Shown piece by piece: positions 26,967 through 36,666 of a stretch of 64,000 nt of DNA. Each line of letters opens with the position of its first letter. Position 1 is the stretch's first letter. Below the pieces are notes generated by a model, which was given only the letters and a program-made list of their open reading frames with translations, did not search any database and was not told the origin of the DNA. The position numbers were made by a program, and so were the translations under genes. The DNA is from Flavobacteriia bacterium 40-80 (GTDB lineage: Bacteria > Bacteroidota > Bacteroidia > Flavobacteriales_D > Crocinitomicaceae), in NCBI GenBank assembly GCA_001899145.1, contig MKVF01000021.1:1-64000 (forward strand), in the 5' to 3' direction.

Positions 26967-27221
26967 ATGAAAACAATGAGAACATTTTTGGTTGCGGGCT
27001 TATTGCTGACGGGAATCAGCAGTTTTGCGCAAGCTCAGACAGCTCCGATGAAAGGGCCGGAAATCCCACATAGTGAGATGAATAGAAAGGCTCCTCATAA
27101 TCACCATAAATTATGTGCCCCCAATCCTCATACCTGGTTTTTTCCGCAGAGAATGGAAAGAATTCATGAGCCGGTACGGCTTGATAGTCAAAGAAGAGCG
27201 GTACCAGTACCTAAAAAATAA
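26967..27221 (+). CDS. Small secreted His/Pro-rich protein, unknown function
   Basis: 84 residues: signal peptide (cleaved after AQAQ), mature part of about 60 residues rich in His, Pro and Lys (KAPHNHHKLCAPNPHTWF), one Cys. The histidine cluster could bind metal ions (inference). The AAAGAAAGGGG just upstream is an unusually good purine-rich ribosome-binding site for this genome. It lies 26 bp before a CpxP/Spy-like gene, so the two periplasmic proteins are probably co-expressed. Confidence 0.6.
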   Translation: MKTMRTFLVAGLLLTGISSFAQAQTAPMKGPEIPHSEMNRKAPHNHHKLCAPNPHTWFFPQRMERIHEPVRLDSQRRAVPVPKK

Positions 27222-27247
27222 TATAGTTTTAATTTAAAGAGATAAAT

Positions 27248-27922
27248 ATGAAAAAGCAATTAATGATCATCGCTTTGCTGCTTGGATCTTTTCAGATAGC
27301 CTTAGCGCAGAGTGACACGACAAAACAGTTCGGAAAAAGAAGAGATTTCTCTCCTGTAATGACAATTGATAATCTGACGAATGATCAAAAGACAAAAATG
27401 GAGGAAATCCGGAAAGAGCACCTGGAAAAAAGAAAAGCGATTGAAAATGATACAGCTCTTTCTTCTGAGCAGAAAATGGAAGCGCTGAAAAAGATCCGTT
27501 CGGAAAAGCGGAATAAAATAGGTGAAGTATTAACTGAAGAGCAGCGCCAACAATATAAGCAGCAGACTGCGTTAAAGCGAGAGCATCATAAATCCGTAAA
27601 AGCAGGAAAGAAAGTGAAAACACCTCTTTCGGCAAATGAACGGGCGCTTCGTTTTACTGATAAGCTGGATAAGATTGTCGGGTTGACAGAAAAACAAAGA
27701 GATAAGGTTTTTTCTTCTGTTGTTGAATCAGAGCTTAAAAAGGATGATATTTTCAAAAACAAATCTATATCCCGCGAAGAAACCGGAACAGCTTTAAAAG
27801 AGCTGAGAGCGGAGCGGGAGAAAGAATTAAACCGGATTTTGTCCAAGAAACAAATGAAGCTGTGGAACGAAGCCCTCGCTGCAAAAAAGGAAAAAAGAGC
27901 TCTCCATAAATCTGTAAACTAG
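27248..27922 (+). CDS. CpxP/Spy-like periplasmic protein
   Basis: 224 residues. Signal peptide (cleaved after ALAQ) and two successive Lys/Glu-rich helical repeats, each with an L(T)xxQxxKxxxIxxE core (LTNDQKTKMEEIRKEH at about 43-58; LTEKQRDKVFSSVVES at about 146-161). This matches the LTxxQ-type periplasmic chaperone/zinc-resistance helices of Spy, CpxP and ZraP. A stress or envelope-folding role is inferred. It follows the His-rich small gene closely; a strong hairpin lies after it. Confidence 0.75.
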   Translation: MKKQLMIIALLLGSFQIALAQSDTTKQFGKRRDFSPVMTIDNLTNDQKTKMEEIRKEHLEKRKAIENDTALSSEQKMEALKKIRSEKRNKIGEVLTEEQRQQYKQQTALKREHHKSVKAGKKVKTPLSANERALRFTDKLDKIVGLTEKQRDKVFSSVVESELKKDDIFKNKSISREETGTALKELRAEREKELNRILSKKQMKLWNEALAAKKEKRALHKSVN

Positions 27923-27950
27923 TTGTTTATTTTTGATTGTTTAGTTACAG

Positions 27951-27990
27951 AAAAAGGCTGGAAAATTTTTCCAGCCTTTGCTTTTTTATT
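27951..27990 (+). terminator. Bidirectional terminator between the CpxP-like gene and clpB
   Basis: Stem AAAGGCTGG/CCAGCCTTT (27953-27961 and 27971-27979) extended by A/T pairs, with T-rich sequence on the plus side and A-rich sequence on the other. It probably serves both convergent genes. Confidence 0.88.
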
Positions 27991-27993
27991 CTA

Positions 27994-30606
27994 TTATTTT
28001 AATTCGCCTTCATTTGGCTTTCTGAAAACAATTTTGTTGTCAAAGACATCGAGCACTACCGGAAGGTCCCGGTCGATCGTATTTGCCAGCAGCTGCTTAC
28101 TCAGCTCATTCAGAATCAACCGCTGAATGACTCTTTTCGCAGGCCTTGCTCCGAACTGAGGATTATATCCCTCGCTCATCAGGAAGTCAACCGCTTCCTT
28201 TGTATATCTCAATTCTATGTCATTTTCTCTCAATTGCTTTTTCAGGTTTTCCAGCTGAATCTTAATGATTGATTCCACAACAGATTTTGACAACGGAGTA
28301 AACATGATGATTTCATCAATACGGTTCAGGAATTCCGGTCTTATCTGCTGTTTCAGCAGCTCCATTACCTTCACTTTTGCTAATTCCGCAACGTCCTGAT
28401 AATGTTCTTCTTTCACATTCTCGAATTCTTCCTGGATCAGGTGCGATCCCATATTGGACGTCATGATGATAATCGTGTTTTTAAAGTTCACCACACGGCC
28501 TTTATTATCTGTTAAACGTCCGTCGTCTAGCACCTGTAACAGGATATTGAAAACATCCGGGTGCGCTTTTTCAATTTCGTCCAGCAATACGATGGAATAA
28601 GGCCTTCTTCTCACAGCTTCCGTCAGCTGGCCGCCTTCGTCATATCCAACGTATCCCGGAGGCGCGCCGATCAGCCTGCTTACGGAGTGCTTCTCCTGGT
28701 ATTCGGACATGTCAATACGTGTCATCGCATTTTCATCATTGAACAGATAATCTGCAAGCGCTTTGGCAAGCTCTGTTTTCCCGACACCTGTTGTTCCGAG
28801 AAAAATAAAGGAACCAATTGGTTTTTTAGGATCCTGCAATCCCGCACGGCTTCTTCTCACTGCGTCAGAAAGCGCCTGAATTGCTTCATCCTGGCCTACC
28901 ACACGTTTACCCAGCTCTTCTTCAAGACGCAGTAATTTAGCCACTTCCGTTTCCATCATTTTGGACAGCGGAATTCCTGTCCATTTGGAAACGACTTCCG
29001 CAATTTCAGGGATATCTACTTCTTCCTTGATCATTTTCTGAGTGGCCTGCATTTCTGAAAGCTTTGCTTTTTTCTCCTCTAAAGCATTTTCGGCTTCTTT
29101 TACTTTTCCGTAACGGATTTCAGCAACTTTTCCATAATCTCCCTGACGTTCCGCATTATCTGCTTCTTGTTTCAGATCTTCAATCTGTACTTTTAGGCTC
29201 TGAATATCATCAATGACATTTTTCTCGGATTGCCATTTCGCCTGAAGCGCATCTCTCTGCTCGCTCAGATTTGCCAGCTCCTGTTCCAGGCTTTTAATTT
29301 TTTTAGTGTCATTTTCCCGTAAAATCGCTGCTTTTTCAATTTCCATCTGCATGATTTTACGATCCATCTCGTCAATTTCTTCCGGTTTGGAATTAATTTC
29401 CATTCTCAGTTTGGATGCGGCTTCATCGATGAGGTCGATCGCCTTGTCCGGCAGCTGCCGGTCAGTGATGTATCTGTTGGACAATTCCACCGCAGCGATA
29501 ATTGCACCGTCTTTTATTTGTACCTTATGGTGATTTTCGTATTTCTCTTTGATTCCCCGAAGGATTGAAATCGTATCTTCCACGCTTGGTTCTTCCACAT
29601 ATACCGGTTGAAAACGGCGGACAAGAGCTTTGTCTTTTTCAAAATACTTCTGATATTCGCTTAGAGTCGTAGCACCCACAGCTCTCAGTTCACCTCGTGC
29701 CAGTGCCGGTTTCAAGATATTTGCAGCGTCCATCGCGCTTTCACCGCCTCCTCCTGCGCCAACAAGCGTGTGGATTTCGTCGATAAACAGAATGATCTCA
29801 CCGTCTGAATCAATTACTTCTTTTATTACTGCTTTTAGACGTTCCTCAAATTCTCCTTTATATTTCGCTCCCGCGATCAATGCTCCCATGTCCAGAGAGT
29901 AAACAATTTTTGTTTTTAAGTTTTCAGGAACATCGCCTGAAATGATCCGGTGTGCTAGACCTTCGGCAATAGCTGTCTTACCAACACCCGGCTCACCGAT
30001 TAAAATCGGGTTGTTTTTTGTTCTTCTCGTCAGAATCTGTAATACACGGCGAATTTCATCATCCCGTCCGATCACAGGATCTAATTTTCCGGATTTCGCC
30101 AGCTCATTGAGATTTTTAGCGTATTTCTCAAGTGATTTGTAAGTTGAATCCGAATTAGACGAATTTGCATTTTGTCCGTTTCTTAAATCCATAATAATTT
30201 CTTTTACTTTATCTTTTGTTAGTTTCTGGTCCTTAAATAATTGCGCAATGCTGTCATTGTTTTCCATCAATGCCATAAACAGCGCTTCAATCGTGACGTA
30301 CTCATCTTTGAACGTGCCCGCTATTTTCTGCGCATTGTTAAATGTTGCAGACAATTGACTTGTAATATACAACTGGCCTCCCTGCACTTTAGGAATACTT
30401 TCCAGTTGTTTGTTGATGATATTTTCAACGGTTGTATAGGAAAGACCGGCTTTCTCAAGTATATAAGGTATTACATCCTTGTCGGCTTCCATCATTCCTT
30501 TGAACAAATGAACCGTATCAATCGCGCCATTTTGCAATTCCTGTGCTAATTCCTGCGCTGCCTGAATTGCCTGTTGTGACTTAAATGTAAACTTTTCAAA
30601 ATTCAT
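27994..30606 (-). CDS. clpB: ATP-dependent chaperone ClpB
   Basis: 870 residues, full length. N-domain ([14 protein letters not shown]...), first AAA+ module with GEPGVGKTA and [13 protein letters not shown], a coiled-coil middle domain (about 405-525), and a second AAA+ module with GTTGVGKTE and [13 protein letters not shown]. It disaggregates proteins with DnaK/DnaJ/GrpE. No clear TAnnTTTG box precedes it; a heat-shock-type promoter is possible but I could not identify one. Confidence 0.97.
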   Translation of the reverse strand: MNFEKFTFKSQQAIQAAQELAQELQNGAIDTVHLFKGMMEADKDVIPYILEKAGLSYTTVENIINKQLESIPKVQGGQLYITSQLSATFNNAQKIAGTFKDEYVTIEALFMALMENNDSIAQLFKDQKLTKDKVKEIIMDLRNGQNANSSNSDSTYKSLEKYAKNLNELAKSGKLDPVIGRDDEIRRVLQILTRRTKNNPILIGEPGVGKTAIAEGLAHRIISGDVPENLKTKIVYSLDMGALIAGAKYKGEFEERLKAVIKEVIDSDGEIILFIDEIHTLVGAGGGGESAMDAANILKPALARGELRAVGATTLSEYQKYFEKDKALVRRFQPVYVEEPSVEDTISILRGIKEKYENHHKVQIKDGAIIAAVELSNRYITDRQLPDKAIDLIDEAASKLRMEINSKPEEIDEMDRKIMQMEIEKAAILRENDTKKIKSLEQELANLSEQRDALQAKWQSEKNVIDDIQSLKVQIEDLKQEADNAERQGDYGKVAEIRYGKVKEAENALEEKKAKLSEMQATQKMIKEEVDIPEIAEVVSKWTGIPLSKMMETEVAKLLRLEEELGKRVVGQDEAIQALSDAVRRSRAGLQDPKKPIGSFIFLGTTGVGKTELAKALADYLFNDENAMTRIDMSEYQEKHSVSRLIGAPPGYVGYDEGGQLTEAVRRRPYSIVLLDEIEKAHPDVFNILLQVLDDGRLTDNKGRVVNFKNTIIIMTSNMGSHLIQEEFENVKEEHYQDVAELAKVKVMELLKQQIRPEFLNRIDEIIMFTPLSKSVVESIIKIQLENLKKQLRENDIELRYTKEAVDFLMSEGYNPQFGARPAKRVIQRLILNELSKQLLANTIDRDLPVVLDVFDNKIVFRKPNEGELK

Positions 30607-30671
30607 TTTATACTTTTTGAAGGTTAAAATTTGTTTTTCAAAAGGTGCTCAAATTAATATCCAAACCGATT

Positions 30672-30718
30672 AAAAAGACAAAACGTCAGAATGAAATGAA
30701 TCAAACTGACGTTTTGTC
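30672..30718 (-). terminator. Terminator of the TonB receptor gene
   Basis: A 13-bp inverted repeat (30677-30689 with 30706-30718, arm GACAAAACGTCAG) is followed on the minus strand by TTTTT. It lies between the receptor stop and the clpB start. Confidence 0.85.
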
Positions 30719-30742
30719 AAAAATTATTTAAAATCTGAATGC

Positions 30743-33178
30743 TTATAATGTCAAAATGTATTGAACGGAAGTAGTTCTTGGTGCTTCGATTTTCAAAGGA
30801 CGCAGAGAATATGCTTCGTTTAATAAGTTATTACAGATTACGGCAAACTTATGCTTTTCGCTTAATTTATACGCTAAGCGCGCATCAAAGATATGCTGGC
30901 CGTTATGCGCTTCCCAGAATTTAGTGTATTTGATTTCATCCAGGAATTTATTTCCGGTTTCTGTCACATACTCAAGTTCCCGGATTGCTTTATCAATATT
31001 TTTCATTCTGGAATAATAACGGTAGCTGAAACCAACAGACCATTTTTTATATGAAAATTCCAGGTCACCTTTTAACATGTGATTGAAGCGATATTTCAAA
31101 GTATGGTTTGTCGTATCTTCGGAAGTTGTATTGTAATTCAGGTAAACATCTATATACTCACCGCTTGTATTTTTCATTTGTGCATAATTATAGTCAGGAT
31201 CTAATGTTTTCGGATCCACATACGTATAACCCACCATATAATTCACCCGGAAGTTTTTCTTTTCATCTGTCATTCCGACTATAGAAGCGTCAATTCCTCT
31301 TACTCTCGAACGGCCGGTATTTACAAATTTAAAGCCTGCAACAGTAAAGGTCGGATCCCAGACACCAAATAAATACTCAATTGTATTTTCATAGCGTTGG
31401 TAAAAGCCTGCAATATCAAGATAACCCATCAGGTTTCCGAACTTATATCCCTGTTTGATCCCGATTTCGAAAGAAGTGCTTTTTTCCGGTTTTAAATCAG
31501 GATTCGCATAAGATCCGAATAATCCTGCTTTAGTCAGCAAAAATTGTTCTGTAATGGTCGGATATCTGAATCCCTGTCCTCCTGAAACACGTACAAATGT
31601 TCCTTTTGTTAACTGTAAATTAGCTCCACCTCTGAAAATAGGCTTTCCTTCCGAACGGTTTTTATTGGTCTGGAAATATTCATAACGGACCCCACCGGAC
31701 AAGTTAAGGATATTCCATAATTTTTTGTCAACCTGTACGTATCCGGCGTAGTTTTCATTGACATTTACCGGCTTTCCTGCTAAAGCATATAGCTGGGCTT
31801 CAGATGAAGAAATATTCGATACAACACCTCCGATAAAATTCAGGTCAATCGCTTTAAACCTTTTTTGGATCTGATATTCTGCATAGTAAAGCACCCCGCT
31901 GTTTGATTGATTATTGGTTATCTGGTTATCAGAAGCAAATATCCGTGTAATTAAGCTGTGGGATACTCCGTTCGGCGCAGTATATTTGATAAACGGATCG
32001 ATATTGAATAAGATCTGACGCATGAGAAATAACGCGCCGGGATAGCTCCGGTATAATCCCAAACTATCATCCAGCCAGGCATACGACTGATAAGTCTTGT
32101 TATACATGGCGTTACCGTTGACACCATAAGACAAGCCTTTTACTTTTGGATTGACATAGCGGATATTAAAATTGACACGTCCTCTTATCTTCAACATATC
32201 CTTGTTTGTATAAACAGGGAATGAGTCTGACATGTGCAGCGCATCTTTTAAGGATTGAGGCTTGTATTTTTCCTGCGGAGCCGGGCCGATATATCCCTGA
32301 TCAACATTGAAGTTTCCTCCGACAACAATATCCCAGTTTTTAACTTTACGGCTGTGGAGGAAATTAATATTTGTAAAGCCCTGATAGGATGAATCACCGT
32401 ACCAGTTCTGTGCAGGAGCTTTCGGTTTGGAATAGTACCCGGTAGATACATTGATCATAGTTTTAGGCTTGGTTCTCGGATAAGCAGTACGTATATGTAT
32501 AACACCATTAATAGCCTGAGAGCCATATAAAACAGATGATGATCCTTTGATGATCTCTATTTGTTCAATATTTTCAATAGGAATGTAAGACCACTCCGGC
32601 TTTCCGGCATCGCCGCTTAACAGAGGTAGTCCATCCACTACAATTGCCACGCGGCTTCCGACGCCAAAAGTGAACCCGCTTCCGCCTCTGATTTGGGGAT
32701 CTCCGTCGATGATGGAAACGCCTCCGGTTGTTTCAATAGCACTTTCAATTGTTGTGGAATTTTTATTTTCAAGCACTTTTGGCTTTAGCACTTCCATTGA
32801 AACAATTTGTTCTTCCAGCTTCTGCGCATACTTCGAAGTAGAAACAACTACGGTTTCCAGTATTTCCTTGATATCGGACAAGTAAACATTATGTACAAGT
32901 GTGTCGTTTAGGGTTATTTCCACCTCAAATGTCTCACTTCCAAGATCAATTGCACCACAGGTGAATTTGTACTTTCCTGGAACCAGCTCAAGAAAATATT
33001 GCCCGTCGATGTCAGTAACCGTTCCGACGGATAAGTCGTTCAGCTTCCTGATCGTTGCTCCTATTACCGGTTCATCGGTTTCCTTTTCATAAACCGTTCC
33101 TTTCATATAACCCTTGTTTTGGGAAAAAGAGATGGAAATACTGAAGAAAAGTATACAGAGTAGAATGAATTTTTTCAT
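30743..33178 (-). CDS. TonB-dependent outer-membrane receptor
   Basis: 811 residues. Signal peptide (cleaved after SFSQ), carboxypeptidase-regulatory-like domain (about 21-108), plug with IRGGSGFTFGVGSR and SSVLYGSQAINGVIHI, then a 22-strand-type barrel. It is a paralogue of the receptor at 2469-4805, with the same SMEVLKP, RFNHM and MKNID landmarks. The substrate is unknown. It is flanked by terminators on both sides and is probably monocistronic. Confidence 0.93.
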   Translation of the reverse strand: MKKFILLCILFFSISISFSQNKGYMKGTVYEKETDEPVIGATIRKLNDLSVGTVTDIDGQYFLELVPGKYKFTCGAIDLGSETFEVEITLNDTLVHNVYLSDIKEILETVVVSTSKYAQKLEEQIVSMEVLKPKVLENKNSTTIESAIETTGGVSIIDGDPQIRGGSGFTFGVGSRVAIVVDGLPLLSGDAGKPEWSYIPIENIEQIEIIKGSSSVLYGSQAINGVIHIRTAYPRTKPKTMINVSTGYYSKPKAPAQNWYGDSSYQGFTNINFLHSRKVKNWDIVVGGNFNVDQGYIGPAPQEKYKPQSLKDALHMSDSFPVYTNKDMLKIRGRVNFNIRYVNPKVKGLSYGVNGNAMYNKTYQSYAWLDDSLGLYRSYPGALFLMRQILFNIDPFIKYTAPNGVSHSLITRIFASDNQITNNQSNSGVLYYAEYQIQKRFKAIDLNFIGGVVSNISSSEAQLYALAGKPVNVNENYAGYVQVDKKLWNILNLSGGVRYEYFQTNKNRSEGKPIFRGGANLQLTKGTFVRVSGGQGFRYPTITEQFLLTKAGLFGSYANPDLKPEKSTSFEIGIKQGYKFGNLMGYLDIAGFYQRYENTIEYLFGVWDPTFTVAGFKFVNTGRSRVRGIDASIVGMTDEKKNFRVNYMVGYTYVDPKTLDPDYNYAQMKNTSGEYIDVYLNYNTTSEDTTNHTLKYRFNHMLKGDLEFSYKKWSVGFSYRYYSRMKNIDKAIRELEYVTETGNKFLDEIKYTKFWEAHNGQHIFDARLAYKLSEKHKFAVICNNLLNEAYSLRPLKIEAPRTTSVQYILTL

Positions 33179-33192
33179 AATTCAGTGCAAAT

Positions 33193-33223
33193 AAAAAACC
33201 CTACAAAAATAGTAGGGTTTTTT
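33193..33223 (-). terminator. Terminator after the fibronectin-type secreted protein gene
   Basis: 12-bp stem AAAAAACCCTAC/GTAGGGTTTTTT (33193-33204 with 33212-33223). It has T runs in both directions and ends the gene at 33245 on the minus strand. Confidence 0.88.
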
Positions 33224-33244
33224 GAAAAAAGATAGTTATGATTA

Positions 33245-34822
33245 TTAAAATACTAACTTACCGGTTTTAGTAACATTTTTACCTTCGATCTGATATACAT
33301 AAACTCCGGTTGTAATGTTAGACGGAAGTGTAATGGTATTTACTGTTTTAGAAGCAAGGTTTGCTGTTGCAACTCTTTTTCCTGACAAGTCAATGATTGA
33401 AATGATTCCATTTTCAATAGTAACATCAGAGAAATCTACAATTACTTCCTGACTGCTTGAATAAACAGAGAATACCGCTCCGTTGATGATATTTACGCCA
33501 ACGCCGTTTTGTAAAGTGATGTCTTTTGTTATAACAGAAGATGTTCCGTCATTTCCGCAATCTGATTTTACAGTTACAGTATAAGCGGATCCGGGAGCAA
33601 GCGGAGTCGCACCTGCATTCGTTGTTGCAGCGATGTTGGAAACGCTTGTTGTAGCTGAAGCAACAAAATCTGAAGATACTGCTGTTGTTCCTTGTGGCAA
33701 TACTGCATATAAATATCCATTGGAAGGCGCTGTTGCAGGAGCTGTCCAAACTGCATTGATTTTATTTCCTGTTGCTGTTTCCGTAAGTGTCAGCCCTGTA
33801 GGAGCATCACATCCTGCAGGAGGCGCGTATGTAAATGTTACATTCGCAGTCGCTTCTGTTGATTCCAAAGAACCACAGTCACTTTTTACATGTACCACAT
33901 ACGTTGTTCCTGTTACTAACGGAGATCCGTTATAAGAAGAAGTCGTGTAAGTAGTATTGTTTACTGTAACATAGTCCCCGGAAGCAGGTGTTGTTCCCTG
34001 AGGAGCAACTGCTACCAGGTATCCGTTTGAAGGAGCAGCAGCAGGAGCTGTCCATGAAGCTGAGATGCTTCCGTTATTATTATCCGTTGCGCTTAATGAA
34101 GTCGGAGCGTCACAAGTGTTATAAATCAGCTCTAAATCATCTATCCAAAATTTAGATCCTTTTTTATTTGTCATTTGATCATTGGAAGACGTTGCCGTGA
34201 ACATGATATACTCTACAGCATCTGTGCTTACATAGTCAAACGGGACAGAAAATCTTGTCCAGCCGCTATATGTTTGATTTGCAGTTATGAATGTTGCTGT
34301 TGCAATCTTATTTGCAGACAAATCCGCATGATTTCCTGAAACAGGAGTTTCCGGATCAAAATAATGTCCTTTGTGTAAAACTACTCTGATTTTTCCTTTT
34401 TCATTGGGTGCATTATTTGCAGGAGTGTATTTAAACCATCCTACTAAAGAATCCGGTCTGTCTGTGAACGCAATTCTTCTGACACCGCTGCCTCCATGCT
34501 CCTGTGTTCCGATATAACCTTTTGCTTTATCAGTATCCGGTGCATTTACATAAGCGGAAGTCAAACTACCGTTTACGACAACCGTACCGAACAAATAATC
34601 TTTTGTTTCAACCAGAACAGAATAAGAACCGCTGTGCGCATCTGTCGACTGGGAAGCTGTCTGAGGGCCTAATTGAGCAGTACTATTACCTTTTGTATTA
34701 TCATAATAGCTATTTGGCAAACCGGATGTCCAAGATTCAAATCCTGAGTTTGGAAGCTGGGTTTGAGCTGTTGCTGTTGCTGCAGCAAAGAGCAACGCTA
34801 AGTTTAGTATTAATTTTTTCAT
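33245..34822 (-). CDS. Secreted multidomain protein with T9SS type A sorting domain
   Basis: 525 residues. Signal peptide (cleaved after ATAQT), a carbohydrate-binding-like jelly-roll (about 22-240, beginning LPNSGFESWTSG and containing HSGSYSVLVET), two fibronectin-III-like domains (about 242-335 and 340-437, each starting CDAPTxL), and a C-terminal T9SS domain (IISIIDLSGKRVATANL, TTGVYVYQIEG). It is likely a surface or extracellular binding protein, perhaps for glycans (inference from the jelly-roll). No catalytic domain is visible. A -7 box lies at 34849-34856. Confidence 0.88.
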   Translation of the reverse strand: MKKLILNLALLFAAATATAQTQLPNSGFESWTSGLPNSYYDNTKGNSTAQLGPQTASQSTDAHSGSYSVLVETKDYLFGTVVVNGSLTSAYVNAPDTDKAKGYIGTQEHGGSGVRRIAFTDRPDSLVGWFKYTPANNAPNEKGKIRVVLHKGHYFDPETPVSGNHADLSANKIATATFITANQTYSGWTRFSVPFDYVSTDAVEYIMFTATSSNDQMTNKKGSKFWIDDLELIYNTCDAPTSLSATDNNNGSISASWTAPAAAPSNGYLVAVAPQGTTPASGDYVTVNNTTYTTSSYNGSPLVTGTTYVVHVKSDCGSLESTEATANVTFTYAPPAGCDAPTGLTLTETATGNKINAVWTAPATAPSNGYLYAVLPQGTTAVSSDFVASATTSVSNIAATTNAGATPLAPGSAYTVTVKSDCGNDGTSSVITKDITLQNGVGVNIINGAVFSVYSSSQEVIVDFSDVTIENGIISIIDLSGKRVATANLASKTVNTITLPSNITTGVYVYQIEGKNVTKTGKLVF

Positions 34823-34848
34823 CTTTAGAAAATTGTAATTTCAGTGCG

Positions 34849-34856
34849 CAAATATA
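34849..34856 (-). promoter_or_regulatory. -7 promoter box TATATTTG
   Basis: Perfect TAnnTTTG match on the minus strand, 26 nt before the ATG at 34822. Confidence 0.6.
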
Positions 34857-34983
34857 GACGAATTTTTAAATTAGGTGAATAAAATAACATTTTTATTATT
34901 TACTGCATAGTAAATTAACATTTACCACAGATACAGCAACTTAAGTATTTTTTTTGAAAAATTGCAGTTTGAAGGAATGTTGC

Positions 34984-34991
34984 TACTTTTG
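34984..34991 (+). promoter_or_regulatory. -7 promoter box TACTTTTG for smpB
   Basis: TAnnTTTG match ending 6 nt before the smpB ATG; a leaderless or near-leaderless mRNA is expected. Confidence 0.65.
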
Positions 34992-34997
34992 TAAAAG

Positions 34998-35450
34998 ATG
35001 AAAGCAGCACAGGTAAATATCAAAAATAAAAAGGCAAGTTTTGAATACTTTCTGGAGGAACGTTTTACTGCCGGAATGCTTCTTTCCGGGACGGAAATAA
35101 AAAGCATCAGAGCTGGTAAAGCTTCTATTTTAGAGGCTTATTGTATAGTACACAAAGGAGAGGTATTTATCCGTAATATGCATGTTACAGCCTACGAAAA
35201 CGGCTCATTTTATAATCATACTCCGAGAGCTGACAGAAAATTGCTGCTCAACCGTAAAGAGATCAACCGGATCGAAAAATTTTTAAGCGTTAAGGGAAAT
35301 ACATTAATCCCGCTTAAAGTGTTTATTTCTGAAAAAGGCTGGGCAAAATTAGAATTTGCCTGTGCTACAGGTAAAAAGCTTCATGATAAACGACAAACCC
35401 TGAAAGAAAAAGACGATAAGCGAGAGATGGACCGGGCGATGAAACGGTAA
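34998..35450 (+). CDS. smpB: SsrA-binding protein SmpB
   Basis: 150 residues. It binds tmRNA and brings it to stalled ribosomes for trans-translation. The conserved NKKASFEYFLEERFTAGM, GTEIKSIRAGKASI and the basic C-terminal tail KRQTLKEKDDKREMDR are all present. The promoter box lies 6 nt before the ATG. The downstream barrel gene follows after 28 bp and may be co-transcribed. Confidence 0.96.
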   Translation: MKAAQVNIKNKKASFEYFLEERFTAGMLLSGTEIKSIRAGKASILEAYCIVHKGEVFIRNMHVTAYENGSFYNHTPRADRKLLLNRKEINRIEKFLSVKGNTLIPLKVFISEKGWAKLEFACATGKKLHDKRQTLKEKDDKREMDRAMKR

Positions 35451-35478
35451 TAGACTGCAAATTTGATATTCATTGTAA

Positions 35479-36126
35479 ATGAAAAAATTAGTTGCTACTC
35501 TTGTTTTCTTTTTATCTTTCCTTTCTTTTTCACAAGAAGAAAAATTTCCGTTAATCTTTAACGAGTTTACAGTGTCGGTTAATCGTACAACGGTTCAAAA
35601 TGTAAATACCAACGGTCGTTTTGGTTTTGGTCTGGGGATTTCCAGAACGTGGTTCGATGCCAGTTGGGTGAATTTGGTAATTGGTCTATCTTATGATAAA
35701 ATAAGTTTTTTTCAAAAAACGGCATATATAGGTCATTTCGCTTCATACAAAGATATTACGTACAATTTACACAGTGTTTCCATTCCGGTGATGGGACGGT
35801 TTAATATAGGAAAGAAAGTAAAATTCTTTCTGGAAACAGGACCATTTGTTGATTTTTATGTAAGTGGAAATCGTAAAGGAACTTTTTCTTCAATCTCATC
35901 TGGAGCAGATCCTAATACTTTTATGAAGAAAGAAAAATACGTTTTATCAGGTATAAACGGAGGAGTAACTGTCGGCATCGGTACAAGAATTCCGGTTAAG
36001 TCCAATGAGCTTTTAATAAAATTAAATTACCTGTTTTCATTCAGAGAACTGGGTGATGGGCAAAATAATTTCTTTAACCGTTATATTCGGCTGAGCTTTG
36101 GTTTTCGGTTATTACAAAAAGGATAG
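35479..36126 (+). CDS. Outer-membrane beta-barrel protein (PorT-like size), unknown function
   Basis: 215 residues. Signal peptide (cleaved after SFSQE), alternating strands of an eight- to ten-stranded barrel, and a C-terminal aromatic strand IRLSFGFRLL. It is in the size range of the Bacteroidota outer_membrane_beta-barrel (PF13568-like) proteins that include PorT, but no PorT-specific feature is visible. Ends 6 bp before the convergent DUF420 gene. Confidence 0.75.
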   Translation: MKKLVATLVFFLSFLSFSQEEKFPLIFNEFTVSVNRTTVQNVNTNGRFGFGLGISRTWFDASWVNLVIGLSYDKISFFQKTAYIGHFASYKDITYNLHSVSIPVMGRFNIGKKVKFFLETGPFVDFYVSGNRKGTFSSISSGADPNTFMKKEKYVLSGINGGVTVGIGTRIPVKSNELLIKLNYLFSFRELGDGQNNFFNRYIRLSFGFRLLQKG

Positions 36127-36132
36127 ATTTAT

Positions 36133-36666
36133 TTACTGATAATAAGGAGAGATCATCCAGTAAACAACAACACCGGTTACAGCCACATAGAACCAAAGCG
36201 GCCAGGTGATTTTCGCGAGTTTGCGGTGCTTTTCAAAATTTCCGGACCAGGCATGTAAATAGGAGAACAGGACAAACGGCACAATAACAGTGCTTAGGAT
36301 AATGTGCGTAATTAAAATAAAAAAGTAAAGATACTTCATTACTCCTTCTCTTCCGTATGGTGTTGGATCCGATGTCATGTGATACGCCACGTAGCAGGCC
36401 AGGAAAATAAGGGACAGCCCGATACATATTTTTATGATGGTTTCATGAATTTTTATTTTCCCGTTTTTTATAGCAATTAACGCAGCCACCAATAAAACTG
36501 CTGTCAGCGCATTAATTCCTGCGTAAACCGGTGGCAGAAAAGACAAATCGACACCTTCTATTTTTACTCCGAACAGAACGGCAACTACAACAGGAATTGC
36601 AATTGAAAGAATAATAATCAGTGTTCGGAGGTTTTTAATTTTTTGCGGAGCTAATATTGTACTCAT
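36133..36666 (-). CDS. DUF420 membrane protein, oxidase-associated
   Basis: 177 residues with four to five transmembrane helices and the His residues typical of DUF420/CtaM-like proteins (YVAYHMTSDPTPYG, FILITHIILS). Family members assist maturation of heme-copper oxidases. It overlaps the SCO gene by 32 bp (counting to its ATG), and is the last gene of the cytochrome oxidase operon. Confidence 0.87.
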   Translation of the reverse strand: MSTILAPQKIKNLRTLIIILSIAIPVVVAVLFGVKIEGVDLSFLPPVYAGINALTAVLLVAALIAIKNGKIKIHETIIKICIGLSLIFLACYVAYHMTSDPTPYGREGVMKYLYFFILITHIILSTVIVPFVLFSYLHAWSGNFEKHRKLAKITWPLWFYVAVTGVVVYWMISPYYQ

